Part shown: positions 17,001 to 26,400 of the stretch, one piece after another
How the letters are laid out: each line of letters starts with the position of its first letter
How positions within the stretch are numbered: the first letter of the stretch is position 1
Assembly (NCBI GenBank): GCA_963734815.1
Contig: CAVTIH010000001.1
Span: 124,001-188,000, forward strand
Length of the DNA: 64,000 bases
Direction of reading: 5' to 3'
DNA from: Palsa-744 sp963734815
GTDB taxonomy: Bacteria; Actinomycetota; Thermoleophilia; Solirubrobacterales; Solirubrobacteraceae
Notes under the pieces: generated by a model
Told to the model about the DNA's origin: nothing
The model's database searches: none
What the model saw: the letters and a program-made list of their open reading frames with translations, nothing else
Translations under genes and position numbers: made by a program

Positions 17001-17038
17001 CCCGCACTGCCTCTTGGATGCCCCACATACATACGGTG

Positions 17039-17770
17039 TTATCCAAGCAGCGGTGGCAGCTGCGATTCAAGCAGCGGCGGCAGCTGCGCCAGCGAGGAGA
17101 TGCGCGGCACGCTGGGGGGCGGTTCCCCAGGCTCGACATCGTCACGGCACAGCAGCACCGCACGGATTCCGGCGGCGAGCGCCCCGTGGATGTCCTGGTC
17201 GAGCGAGTCTCCGACTTGCACCGCGCGCCCGGGGGCGCACCCGGCGAGCGCCAGCGCGGCGGCAAAGATCTCTGGAGCCGGCTTTGGGTGTCCCACCTCA
17301 GCAGAGGTCGCCACCCCGTCAACCATCCCCTCGAGGCCCACGTTACGCAGTACTGTCGGTAGCGAGACATCCCAATTGCTCACAACCACCAGCGTCAGGC
17401 CGCGGGCGCGCAGTAGCGCGAGTGCGGCGGGCACGTCGGGGTAGGCGCTGAAGCGCAGGGCGTCCTGCATCGCCGCGGTCAGCTGCTCGAGCGAAAGCGC
17501 CTCCACCGCCTGCGCAGGCAGCTGCGCGCGCAACACCTCCGCGCAGCGGCGGCGAAGATCCTCGAGTGCGCCCGGGTTGCGTCCCTCGTGGTGGTGGGCC
17601 CGGTAGTAGGCGATCTCGGCGCGGAAGGCACGCTCCGCGTCGACGAGCGAGAGCTCCACGCCGTGAGCGTCGCGCAGCCGCTCCACCAGCCCGGGCCACG
17701 GCGGCTCGAGTGCTACCAGCGTGCCCAACCCGTCCAGCAGGACCGCGTCGATGCCGGCCTGCCACTTCAT
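17039..17770 (-). CDS. HAD-superfamily hydrolase with altered motif I
   Basis: The 243-residue protein has the HAD core: motif I is LLDGLGTL, the Ser/Thr motif is VVVSNWD, the Lys is in VGHPKPAPEIF and the acidic motif IV is QVGDSLDQDI. A four-helix C1 cap lies between. In motif I the second Asp of the usual DxDGT, the general acid of phosphatases, is Leu. That pattern is seen in some actinobacterial and HDHD3-like members and may change or abolish phosphatase activity. The substrate is unknown. Confidence 0.82.
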   Translation of the reverse strand: MKWQAGIDAVLLDGLGTLVALEPPWPGLVERLRDAHGVELSLVDAERAFRAEIAYYRAHHHEGRNPGALEDLRRRCAEVLRAQLPAQAVEALSLEQLTAAMQDALRFSAYPDVPAALALLRARGLTLVVVSNWDVSLPTVLRNVGLEGMVDGVATSAEVGHPKPAPEIFAAALALAGCAPGRAVQVGDSLDQDIHGALAAGIRAVLLCRDDVEPGEPPPSVPRISSLAQLPPLLESQLPPLLG

Positions 17771-17790
17771 CGCTGACGGAAGATCAGAGA

Positions 17791-17870
17791 GGAGATGGGG
17801 ATGTCGTCCAAATGCACCCCTACCACTTCACAAAATGAAGGGTTTGGGTCCGCAAATTACATGTGCAACC
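17791..17870 (-). repeat. Dispersed stem-loop repeat, copy 1 (inverted)
   Basis: The core at 17817-17850 has the palindromic form CACTTCACAAAATGAAGGGT with C-rich and G-rich outer arms and a GACATC box on the flank. It is the reverse complement of the copy at 40661-40735 and related to 34281-34358. It lies between the HAD gene's start and the 3' end of the mannosyltransferase gene, so it could act as that gene's transcript end. Confidence 0.7.
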
Positions 17871-17950
17871 CCCCGCATCGTCAACTCCCCGCATCGCAAC
17901 CCCCCGCATTGTCGACCCCCCGCATCGCAACCCCCGCATCGCCGACTCAT
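17868..17950. repeat. Degenerate CCCGCATCG short repeats
   Basis: Five spaced copies of CCCGCATCG or CCCGCATTG, each followed by a variable 5-8 bp (CAACC, TCGAC, TCAACT), lie between stem-loop copy 1 and the mannosyltransferase stop. The spacing is irregular and far shorter than CRISPR repeats. No coding capacity was recognised. Confidence 0.7.
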
Positions 17951-17978
17951 CAGCCTCTGGGCTCGACCAGCGAGCGCG

Positions 17979-19574
17979 CTACGCCACCCAATGCCAGGTC
18001 GCGAACTCGCCCACGAACAGCGCCATCAGCGATGCCATCGCCATCAGTACCGGCAGGCGCGTTCGCGGCCGTTCCGCCAGCCACGCTCCCAGCCACATCG
18101 CCAGCGGGAACAGCACCACCTCGAAGCGTGGCAGCGACATCAGCGGTTGGGGCGCCACCGGGTAGGAGAGCGGCAGCGCCAGCGCCGCCAGCACATACGC
18201 GCCGTACGCCGCCGGCAGGCGGCGCAGCACGCCGATCACCATCGGTACCGCCGCGAGCAGGAACGCAAACAGCATCACGTTGTGCCCCGCGTCCACGAAT
18301 GGATCCCCGCCCGCCACTTTGAAGTACACGTGCGTGCGCTGGAAGGAGAGCAGCTGGCGCATCCCGTCGAAGGCCGCGCGCGTGCCGTCCCAGACGGCCA
18401 CGTACGGACCGGCGAAGTGCCTGTTCCACGCCTCCTGGGCGTGGAACGGCAGCAGCGCGTCGCCGCCCGCCAGCGCCAGGTAGGCCATGTACGCGCCCAT
18501 TCCCACCGGCAGTGCCGCCACCCACAGCGCGTCACGACGGACTCGATACCGAGGCTGCCACCATGGGCGCGTCGGAAGATCGAGCTGATCGAGCTGGCCG
18601 GGATGCTCTACGGACCGTGCTCCCGCCGGGCGCACGCGGCGCCGGGGGAGGAAGTCCGGGGCGCGGTCCTCCCGTGGCCCGTACAGATAGAGCACCACCA
18701 TCGGTACCACCAGCACCAGCCCCGCGCTGCGCGTGGCGCTGGCCAGCGCCCCCAGCACCCCAGCCCATCCCCACCGTCCTTGGCGCGCGCACCAGAACAG
18801 GCCCACCGACAGCGCCAGATACAGCGACTCGGAGTACGCCGCGGAGAAAAAGAACGCCATCGGTGCGAGCGCCGTCGCGAGCACCGCCAGCCGGGCAACG
18901 TCGCCGCGGCGGGCGCTGTGACCGAAGCCGGGAGACACTCGCCTTTGACCGAAGCCGGGTGACACGCGCCTTTGGCGCGAGTCCTCGTTTCGGCCAGCAT
19001 CCCCGTTTCGGCCAGCGAGGCGGCCAAGTTCCAGCGTGCTTAGGCGGTGGATCCCATACAGCGCCGCCATCAACGCCGCAAGCGATAGTGCCACGCCGGC
19101 CGCGATCGGCGGAGCGCCCATGTCTGAGAGCGCGCGTACACCGAGTGGGTAGAGGGGGAAGAAGGCCGCCCGCGGACCGGTACCGAAAGAAGCAAGTTCG
19201 GGGCGGTAGCCGTAGTGGGCGATCACCAGGTACCACACCGCGTCCCAGCGCGCCACGGGGGCCACCAGCAGGTTGCCCAGCCAGCCGAAGCCGCTCGTTA
19301 TGCCAGCCGGGTCGAAAGCGCTGCGCGCGCGCCCCACGCCGAACGTTGCGACCGCGCCCACGCCCGCCACGAGCACGATCAGGCGTGAGATCCACAATGC
19401 CCGCCAGCAGTCGCGCACCGCCATCATCCGCGCCGAGTCAGCACGGAGCCGTGCATACCAGCCCGGCGCACTGGGGAGGTCAGGGCGGGGCGGATGCGGG
19501 ACGTCGTCGAGCGTCGCGGCGGCAAGCTCGCTCGCGCTATCCACAACGGCCATCTCGGTGGTGTCGCTGCTCAT
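17979..19574 (-). CDS. PIG-V-like mannosyltransferase (GT-C membrane protein)
   Basis: The 531-residue membrane protein resembles actinobacterial PIG-V/GPI-mannosyltransferase-like GT-C enzymes. A first helix near residue 60 is followed by the catalytic-loop pattern VARWDAVWYLVIAHYGY (WD dyad) and FFPLYPLGVRAL. About ten further helices follow, with SAAYSESLYLALSVGLFW. It would move mannose from a lipid carrier to an extracytoplasmic acceptor. A Gly/Arg/Ser insert around residues 185-220 (with two RRVSPGFG units) is encoded by the nested-palindrome repeat at 18920-19016. The insert lies in a loop and keeps the frame. Confidence 0.82.
   Translation of the reverse strand: MSSDTTEMAVVDSASELAAATLDDVPHPPRPDLPSAPGWYARLRADSARMMAVRDCWRALWISRLIVLVAGVGAVATFGVGRARSAFDPAGITSGFGWLGNLLVAPVARWDAVWYLVIAHYGYRPELASFGTGPRAAFFPLYPLGVRALSDMGAPPIAAGVALSLAALMAALYGIHRLSTLELGRLAGRNGDAGRNEDSRQRRVSPGFGQRRVSPGFGHSARRGDVARLAVLATALAPMAFFFSAAYSESLYLALSVGLFWCARQGRWGWAGVLGALASATRSAGLVLVVPMVVLYLYGPREDRAPDFLPRRRVRPAGARSVEHPGQLDQLDLPTRPWWQPRYRVRRDALWVAALPVGMGAYMAYLALAGGDALLPFHAQEAWNRHFAGPYVAVWDGTRAAFDGMRQLLSFQRTHVYFKVAGGDPFVDAGHNVMLFAFLLAAVPMVIGVLRRLPAAYGAYVLAALALPLSYPVAPQPLMSLPRFEVVLFPLAMWLGAWLAERPRTRLPVLMAMASLMALFVGEFATWHWVA
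18920..19016 (-). repeat. Nested-palindrome repeat cluster inside a coding gene
   Basis: On the minus strand this reads as a full unit (18947-18995) from GGCCGAAACGAGGA to ACCCGGCTTCGG around an inner hairpin GCGCC-AAA-GGCGC. It is flanked by an extra left half (18996-19016) and an extra right half (18920-18946). The outer arms CCGAA/TTCGG pair. It belongs to the same family as 28491-28582 and 34848-34894, and is translated in frame within the mannosyltransferase. Confidence 0.8.
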
Positions 19575-19630
19575 TGGCGGTTCAACGGCAGGAAATCACA
19601 CATCGGGGAGGTACCCTCACAGAGGATCGC

Positions 19631-21916
19631 ATGTCTCGACTCGCACGCCAGCGTCGCCGCCACCACCGGGGGCCATCCCGCATCTTCTTCGTCGTTCTGA
19701 TCGTGCTGGCGAGCGCGCTGTTCCTCGGCACCGTCGGCGCGGTGGCGTACGTGATCGCGGTGGCCGACTCCACGCCCGGCCTCGCCGGGCGCCACCCGAT
19801 CGTCGACGGCGCCTCCTCGCAGGTGTTCGCCGCCAACGGCACGCGCCTCGGGTTCATCCAGTCCAACGAGCTGCGCTCGCCGATCCCGTGGTCGCAGATC
19901 CCCGCCAGCCTCTCCAATGCCACGATTGCGATCGAGGACCAGCGTTTCTACAAGGACGACGGTATCGACCCCACCGGGATCTTCCGCGCCGCCGTCAAGG
20001 ATCTCGTGCACGGCGAAGCGCTCCAGGGGGCGTCCACGATCACGATGCAGCTGATGCGCAACCTCTATCTCGGCGGCGACCAGCGCACGTTCAAGCAGAA
20101 GATCACCGAGGCGAAGCTGGCGCTCGAATACAACGAACACCACAGCAAGCGCTCGATCCTCACCAGCTACCTCAACAGCGTCCCCTACGGCACCATCGGC
20201 GGGCAGACCGCGATCGGGGTGCAAGCCGCCTCGCGGATCTTCTTCGACAAACCTGCCTCCCAGCTCGACCTCGAGCAGGTCGCGCTGCTCGCCGGCTTGC
20301 CCCAGGCGCCCTCGGAGTACAACCCTTTCCTCTACCCCGCCGCTGCCCGCCAGCGGCGCAACGAGGTGCTGGGCAAGATGGCCGAACTTAACTACATCAC
20401 CCCCGCGCAGGCGGCGGCCGCCAGACGCGCGCCGCTGGAGGTTCGCCACGGCGACTTCTACTCAGAAAAAAAAGAAGGCTTCTTCTTCGAATACGTCCGC
20501 CAGCAGCTGATCCAGCGCTACGGGCGCACAACCGTGGAACGGGGGGGGCTGCGGGTCTACACGACGCTCAACCTGCACACGCAGGAACTGGCGCAAAAGG
20601 CGATCGCCGAAGTGCTCGACGAGCCCGGCGACCCGGCGTCGGCAATCGTCACGATCGATCCCCACAACGGCTACATCGAAACGATGGCCGAGTCCGAAAG
20701 CTACGAGCAGTCGCAGTTCAACCTCGCCTCCGAAGGCCACCGCCAGCCGGGATCGACCTTCAAGGCGATCGATCTCGCCGACGCGCTCTCGCGTGGCGTG
20801 GACCCCAACACCACCTACTACCTCTCCCACACCCTGTACAAAGGCTGGCTGGCCGCCGAACCGAACTACGAAGTGCACACCTTCGAGGGCACCTCGCTGA
20901 ACAAGTCGATCAACCTCGTGCAGGCGACGCTCGCCTCCGACAACACCGTCTATGCGCAGCTGGCCGCCGACCTGGGTGAGGAATCGATCACCGAAATGGC
21001 TTACAAAATGGGCGTCAAGACCCATCTGCTCGGCAACCCGTCGCAGGCCTTGGGGGGCCTCGAATATGGGGTCACGCCGCTGGAAATGGCCGACGTGTAC
21101 TCCACGCTCGCTGACGGCGGCTACCGCGACACGCCGATCGCGATCACCAAGGTCGTGTTCCCCGGCGGCCACGTCGACTCCAGCTGGGGCACACCGCACC
21201 GCGTGAAGGTGCTCTCCAACGGGGTCACCGCGGAGGAGACCACGATCCTCCACGAGAACGTCCTCGACGGGACCGCGAAAAACTCGGCGATCGACTGTCC
21301 CACCGCCGCCAAGACCGGCACCACCACCGAACTGGTGGACGCCTGGCTGGATGGCTACACGCCCGAATACGCGACCGTCGTGTGGATGGGCTACCCCAAG
21401 GAACGCGTGCCGATGACAGATGTCCACGGCGAAGCTCAGCAGGGAGGGGCGCTGCCGGCGGTGATCTGGCACGACTACATGGCGGCGGTGACCGAAGGCA
21501 AGCCCTGTGTGGAATTCCCCCAGCCGACCGAACCGCTGGTGTACCGGCCATTCTTCGGCAAATACGAGACCATGGACCAGTCTGGCGCGCCCGGCACAGG
21601 GTTGGAACCGAACTTCGGACTCGGCACCGGCAAGGGCGCCGCTCACCCTGCTCCCGGCAAATCACACCACGGCAAGGAAACGGCCACTCCCGGCGTGACC
21701 CCCGAAGAAACGCCGGGTGCGCCCGCCGAACCGCACGGGGGTGGTGGGGCGCCAACGGAAAAAGCGCCCGCCGAACCCGCCGCTCCGAACAAAGCCCAGC
21801 CCGAACCGGGCGCCGGCGGGGTGGGCGGGCCTAACGCCGGCACCCCCAACACCGGCACTCCAAATGTTGGCGGCGGCTCGGGGGGCGCCGCGAGTGGCGG
21901 CACCGCGCCGCCGTGA
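19631..21916 (+). CDS. Class A penicillin-binding protein (GT51 plus transpeptidase)
   Basis: The 761-residue bifunctional peptidoglycan synthase begins with a basic tail and one membrane anchor (about 18-44). The GT51 transglycosylase has EDQRFYKDDGID (catalytic Glu102) and GASTITMQLMRNLYL. The transpeptidase has the SxxK motif at Ser375 (PGSTFK), SDN at 436-438 and KTG at 561-563. The last 90 residues are a Pro/Gly/Ala-rich disordered tail. The ATG at 19631 was chosen because the signal-anchor starts there. An A8 run in the linker (about 20466) is unusual in this GC-rich gene. Confidence 0.93.
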   Translation: MSRLARQRRRHHRGPSRIFFVVLIVLASALFLGTVGAVAYVIAVADSTPGLAGRHPIVDGASSQVFAANGTRLGFIQSNELRSPIPWSQIPASLSNATIAIEDQRFYKDDGIDPTGIFRAAVKDLVHGEALQGASTITMQLMRNLYLGGDQRTFKQKITEAKLALEYNEHHSKRSILTSYLNSVPYGTIGGQTAIGVQAASRIFFDKPASQLDLEQVALLAGLPQAPSEYNPFLYPAAARQRRNEVLGKMAELNYITPAQAAAARRAPLEVRHGDFYSEKKEGFFFEYVRQQLIQRYGRTTVERGGLRVYTTLNLHTQELAQKAIAEVLDEPGDPASAIVTIDPHNGYIETMAESESYEQSQFNLASEGHRQPGSTFKAIDLADALSRGVDPNTTYYLSHTLYKGWLAAEPNYEVHTFEGTSLNKSINLVQATLASDNTVYAQLAADLGEESITEMAYKMGVKTHLLGNPSQALGGLEYGVTPLEMADVYSTLADGGYRDTPIAITKVVFPGGHVDSSWGTPHRVKVLSNGVTAEETTILHENVLDGTAKNSAIDCPTAAKTGTTTELVDAWLDGYTPEYATVVWMGYPKERVPMTDVHGEAQQGGALPAVIWHDYMAAVTEGKPCVEFPQPTEPLVYRPFFGKYETMDQSGAPGTGLEPNFGLGTGKGAAHPAPGKSHHGKETATPGVTPEETPGAPAEPHGGGGAPTEKAPAEPAAPNKAQPEPGAGGVGGPNAGTPNTGTPNVGGGSGGAASGGTAPP

Positions 21917-21946
21917 TGACCGCCTGGTGCTAGGTTGTGCGCACTC

Positions 21947-22165
21947 GTGGCAAAGGAAGACAAGGTTGAATTCGAGGGCGAGGTGATCGAGGCGCTGCCG
22001 AACGCGATGTTCCGCGTGAAGCTCGACAACGATCACGTGGTGCTGGGTCACGTCGCCGGCAAGATGCGCCGTTTCAGGATCCGCATCCTCCCCGGGGATC
22101 GCGTCCGTTGCGAGCTCTCTCCTTACGACCTCGACCGCGCGCGCATCGTCTACCGGCATCGCTGA
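21947..22165 (+). CDS. infA: Translation initiation factor IF-1
   Basis: The 72-residue S1-like protein has the IF-1 sequence from AKEDKVEFEGEVIEALPNA to the conserved GDRVRCELSPYDL and terminal RIVYRHR, exactly the usual length from the GTG at 21947. IF-1 occupies the ribosomal A site during initiation. In most bacteria infA sits in the ribosomal protein operon near rpmJ; here it stands alone between a PBP gene and thiL, so this may be a second copy or a relocated one. Confidence 0.95.
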   Translation: MAKEDKVEFEGEVIEALPNAMFRVKLDNDHVVLGHVAGKMRRFRIRILPGDRVRCELSPYDLDRARIVYRHR

Positions 22166-22234
22166 GGCGTCCGAGAGCGGGCGGCGCGAGCATGCCGACT
22201 CCTCGCCAAGCACCGAGTCGGAGGCTCGGCCACC

Positions 22235-23344
22235 ATGTCTGGGAGCGGTAGCGAGCTCGCTCTGATCGAGGCGATCGCGGCCGTGCTTAACCAAGGCCGC
22301 GGTGCCGATCGCGCAGATGGCAGGGTGCTGCGCGGCATCGGCGACGACGCCGCCGTGGTGCGCGCCCGTGCGGTGTGCGTGACCTCGGTGGACGCGGTGA
22401 TCGAGGGGGTGCACTTCCGCCTGGGGGAGGAGTGGATGACGCCAGCGCAGGTGGGGGGACGGGCGCTCGCCGCGGCGCTGTCAGACCTCGCCGCGATGGG
22501 TGCCGAGGCGGGAGAGGCCTACCTCGTGCTGGGACTGCCGCCGGGGTTCACCGAGGGGCAGGCACTCGAGCTGGTGGGGGGCGCCCACGCGCTTGCGCGC
22601 GCCACCGGGGTCACGATCGCCGGCGGAGACGTGGTGGTGGCACCCGCGCTCACGGTGTCGATCACCGCCGTCGGCTGGGCCGACTCCGAGGACGAGCTCG
22701 TCGGCCGCGATGGAGCCCAACCAGGTGATGTGGTTGGAGTGACCGGCCGCCTCGGCGGTGCGGGTGCGGGTTTGGCGGTGCTGGAGGGACGGGCTCGCGC
22801 GACGCCCACCACGGCCGCAGCGGTGGCTCGCCTGCGCAGCCCCGTGCCCCGCTTCGCGGAGGGCGGCGCACTGGCGGCCGCGGGGGCGCGAGCCATGATT
22901 GACCTCTCCGACGGTCTGGGGACCGACGCTGGCCACATCGCCCGCGCGAGCGGCGTGCGCGTGGAGATCGACCTCGGTGCGCTGCCGCTGGACGAGGGTG
23001 TCTCGGAGATTGCGGCCGAGCTCGGAGTTCCCGCGTGGCAGATCGCCGCGGGGGCGGGCGAAGACTACGAGCTGTGCGTCTGCTTGGATCCCGCGGACCG
23101 CGAGCGAGCCGAATCGGCGCTCGCCGAGGCGGGGGGTGTGGGGATCACGTGGGTGGGGCGTGTGAAGCGGGCGGCGGGTGGAGCCGCCATGGGTGAAGGC
23201 AGCATCGCCGAGGGTGCGGATGGGAGTGCCCCGGCCGCAGGCGAGATTGCGCGGGCCACGGATGAGCCCTCGCGCGCTGGCGTGGTGCTGCTGGACGCAG
23301 CGGGACGGGTCCGGCAACTGAAGGGGTTCGAGCACCGCTGGTAA
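22235..23344 (+). CDS. thiL: Thiamine-monophosphate kinase
   Basis: The 369-residue protein has the PurM/ThiL fold: GIGDDAAVV near residue 29, SVDAVIEGVHF, GGRALAAALSDLAAMGAE, IAGGDVV, and the C-terminal MIDLSDGLGTDAGHI and AAGAGEDYELCV. It phosphorylates thiamine monophosphate to thiamine diphosphate using ATP. An acidic, Gly/Ala-rich insert before the last 20 residues is longer than usual. It follows infA by 69 bp; no TPP riboswitch was seen upstream. Confidence 0.93.
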   Translation: MSGSGSELALIEAIAAVLNQGRGADRADGRVLRGIGDDAAVVRARAVCVTSVDAVIEGVHFRLGEEWMTPAQVGGRALAAALSDLAAMGAEAGEAYLVLGLPPGFTEGQALELVGGAHALARATGVTIAGGDVVVAPALTVSITAVGWADSEDELVGRDGAQPGDVVGVTGRLGGAGAGLAVLEGRARATPTTAAAVARLRSPVPRFAEGGALAAAGARAMIDLSDGLGTDAGHIARASGVRVEIDLGALPLDEGVSEIAAELGVPAWQIAAGAGEDYELCVCLDPADRERAESALAEAGGVGITWVGRVKRAAGGAAMGEGSIAEGADGSAPAAGEIARATDEPSRAGVVLLDAAGRVRQLKGFEHRW

Positions 23345-23377
23345 GCGCCGATGGCCACTCGGGGGCGCCCGGCGGCC

Positions 23378-23422
23378 GATGCGCAGGGCGTCGATTCGAT
23401 GATGCGCAGGGCGTCGATTCGA
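23378..23422. repeat. 22-bp direct duplication
   Basis: The 22 bp at 23378-23399 recur exactly at 23401-23422 with one base between. The pair lies in the 143-bp gap between thiL and the GGDEF-EAL fusion gene, upstream of its probable promoter. It could be a duplicated regulatory site or simple slippage. Confidence 0.8.
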
Positions 23423-23487
23423 GATACATAGGACTACCCGAATAACCCGGCGGTCAAGATATATCCACCACGTCCGATATTCGTGCC

Positions 23488-26400
23488 ATGCGCACATCAC
23501 TGCTGCCGCTGGACTCGGTGCTGGGGCCCCGCGAGCGTCGCGTGTTGGGCACCGTCACGGCGGTTCTGATCGCCCTCGTCGTGGCGACCGGCGCCCACGC
23601 CGTCTTCGGAATCGGCGGCGGCTCCGTCGAAGAACCGATCCGCGACTGGCTGACCTCGGCGGTGTACATCCTCGTGGGGGTGATCGTGTGCTGGCGCGCG
23701 GTGCGCACCACGGAGTCGCGGAAATCGTGGATGATCTTCGCGTTCGGCATCTCGATCTACGGCCTCGGCAACGTGCTGTGGGCGGCCTGGATCGAACACC
23801 TCCCCAACCCGCCGATCCCTTCGATCTGTGACGGGATGTGGCTGACGTTGTACCCGTGCTGCTACATCGGGATCGTCGGCCTCGCCCGCCTGCGCGAGCG
23901 CCGCGTGCCGGCGCGGATGTGGCTCGACGGCATCATCGCCGGGCTCGGGATCGCGGCAATCGGCGCGGCGATCGTGGTGCGCCCGGTGCTGGCGACAGTG
24001 TCGGGCGGGACCGCGGCGGTGATCACCGAGATGGCCTACCCACTCTGCGACCTGCTGCTCGCCGCGCTGGTGGTGGGGGTGCTCGCGCTACGCGGGTGGC
24101 GGCTGGACCGGATGTGGGGGATGCTGGGGGCCGGCTTCCTGGCGCTGGCAGCGGCCGATTGCCTGTACGCGCTGCAGGTGGCGCATGGTGCTTCGGCGCC
24201 CAGCGCGCTGACCAACCTGACTTACGACATTGGCGTGATGCTGCTGGCGCTCGCGGCATGGCAGCCGGGGGCGGCGATCGAGACCGACACCGTCCCCGGC
24301 TCCGCGGTGCTCGCGATCCCCGCCGCTTTCACCATGAGCGCGCTCGGCCTCTTGATCTACGACCATTTCAGCCGCCTCGACCCGATCGCGCTGACGCTTG
24401 CGATGCTGACGATGTTGGTGGCGTTTGGGCGCGTGGCCCTCACCTTCCGCGACGTGCGCGCACTCGCCGAAACGCGCCGCCAGGCGATGACCGACGATCT
24501 CACGCTGATGCCCAACCGTCGCCACTTCCTGCGGTGTGTACGCGACGGGATCATCGCCAGCCGGGCGACCGGCGAGAGCGTGGCGCTGATGATCGTCGAC
24601 CTCGATCACTTCAAGGAGCTCAACGACACGCTCGGTCACGACGCCGGCGATCAGCTGCTGCGCCAGGTGGGGGAACGGCTGCACGAGGTGCTGCGCGCCA
24701 GCGACACGGCTGCGCGCCTGGGGGGAGACGAGTTTGGCGTGCTGCTGGCCGATTCCAGCGACGGGGCAAACGCGGAGCTGGTCGCGCAGAAGATTCTCAA
24801 GGCGATCGCCCAGCCGTTCCCGATCAAGAGCGTGGGCCTGCGCGTGACCGCGAGCATCGGCATCGCGTTGTTCCCCGAGCACGCCGAGAACGACGAGCAG
24901 CTGATGCAGCATGCCGACGTCGCGATGTACGAGGCGAAGGCCGCGCAATCGGGGTACGCGTGCTATGCGCGTGAGCGCGACAAGCATTCGCTGGAGCGGC
25001 TCACGCTCGCCGGCGAACTCTCGCACGCGCTCGAGAACGGCGAGATCGAGGCCTACTTCCAGCCCAAGGCGGACGCGGGCAGTCGCCGGATCGTCGGCGT
25101 GGAGGCACTCGTGCGCTGGCAGCATCCCACGCGGGGGCTGATCTCACCGGCGGAGTTCGTGACGGTCGCCGAGCAGGCCGGCTTGGGGCGGGCGCTGACA
25201 CGCAGGATGCTCGACCTTGCGCTCAAACAGGCGCGGATCTGGCGCGATGAAGGCTTCGACCTGCACGTCGCCGTGAACACGACGGTGGCCGACCTGCAGG
25301 ACACGCAGTTCCCGGCGGAGGTCGCCGAGACGCTCGAAGCCCATGGCCTCCCTCCCGAGGTGCTGGTGCTGGAGGTCACCGAGAACATGGTGCTCGCCGA
25401 TCCCGTGCGCGTCGGCGACGTCCTCGCACAGCTCGGCGAGCTCGGGCTTGGCTTGTCGCTCGATGACTTCGGCACGGGTTTCTCCTCGCTGACCCACCTC
25501 AAGTCGCTGCCCGTGGGGGAGGTCAAGATCGACCGCTCGTTTGTCGGTCGGATGACCACCGACCCGGTGGACGCGGCGATCGTACAGGCGACGATCCAGC
25601 TCGCACACTCGATCGGCATCCGTGTGGTGGCGGAGGGGATCGAGGATCAGGTGACGTGGAGCTCGCTGGTGGCCAACCGCTGCGAGCTCGTCCAGGGTTA
25701 CGCGCTCTCGCGGCCGCTGCCGGCGCTCGACCTCGACGCGCTGCTGCGCGCTCAGCCGCTGCCCGTGAGTGCGCCTGAGCAGCTCGACATCACGCCAGGC
25801 GCCGCGCCGTCGTCGAGTGGTTACGGCGGCAACGTCCACGGCGGCGACGGCCACAGCGGCAACGGCCACCGCAACAACGGGCACAACGGTCGGGCGGCAA
25901 GGCACCCCTCCGAGGCGCTGCGCGACCTTACGGCGCTGACGCGCTCGCATCCGATGATGGACGCCGTGATCGAGGAGATCGACGGGCGCATGATCCGCGT
26001 GGGTTCGCAGTGGCTGGCGGACTTCGCCTCCTGTAACTACCTCGGCTTCGATCTCGACCGCGAGATCATCGAGGCGGTGCCCGCCTACCTGGACACGTGG
26101 GGCACGCATCCGAGCTGGTCGCGGCTGCTGGGCAGCCCGGCGCTGTACGAGCAGATCGAGGAGCGCCTCACGGCGCTGCTGGGCAGCGCGGACTCGCTGG
26201 TGCTGCCGACGATCACCCACATCCACCTCGCGACGATCCCCGTGCTCGCGGGGTCGGGCACGATCTTCCTCGACTCGCGCGCACACAAGACGATCTACGA
26301 CGGCGCCCAGATGGCGCGCGCGCATGGCGCCACTGTGGAGCGCTTCCGCTTCGAAGATCCCGGGCACCTCGACGAGCTGCTGCGCGGCGCGCGCCAAGAG

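Noticed and set aside
17868..17950. CCCGCATCG repeats as a possible CRISPR array
   Set aside because: The repeats are about 9 bp, the spacers 5-9 bp and the spacing irregular, and no cas genes are present in the window.
18512..19630. Upstream extension of the PBP frame by 373 codons
   Set aside because: It lies antisense to the mannosyltransferase gene and is low-complexity Arg/Pro/Ser. The signal anchor begins at 19631.
20460..20480. A8 run in the PBP gene as a possible programmed frameshift site
   Set aside because: The reading frame continues normally to a full-length PBP with all motifs, and no alternative product of sense was found.
22199..22234. A TPP riboswitch before thiL
   Set aside because: The 69-bp gap is too short and lacks the CUGAGA and ACCUGA words.
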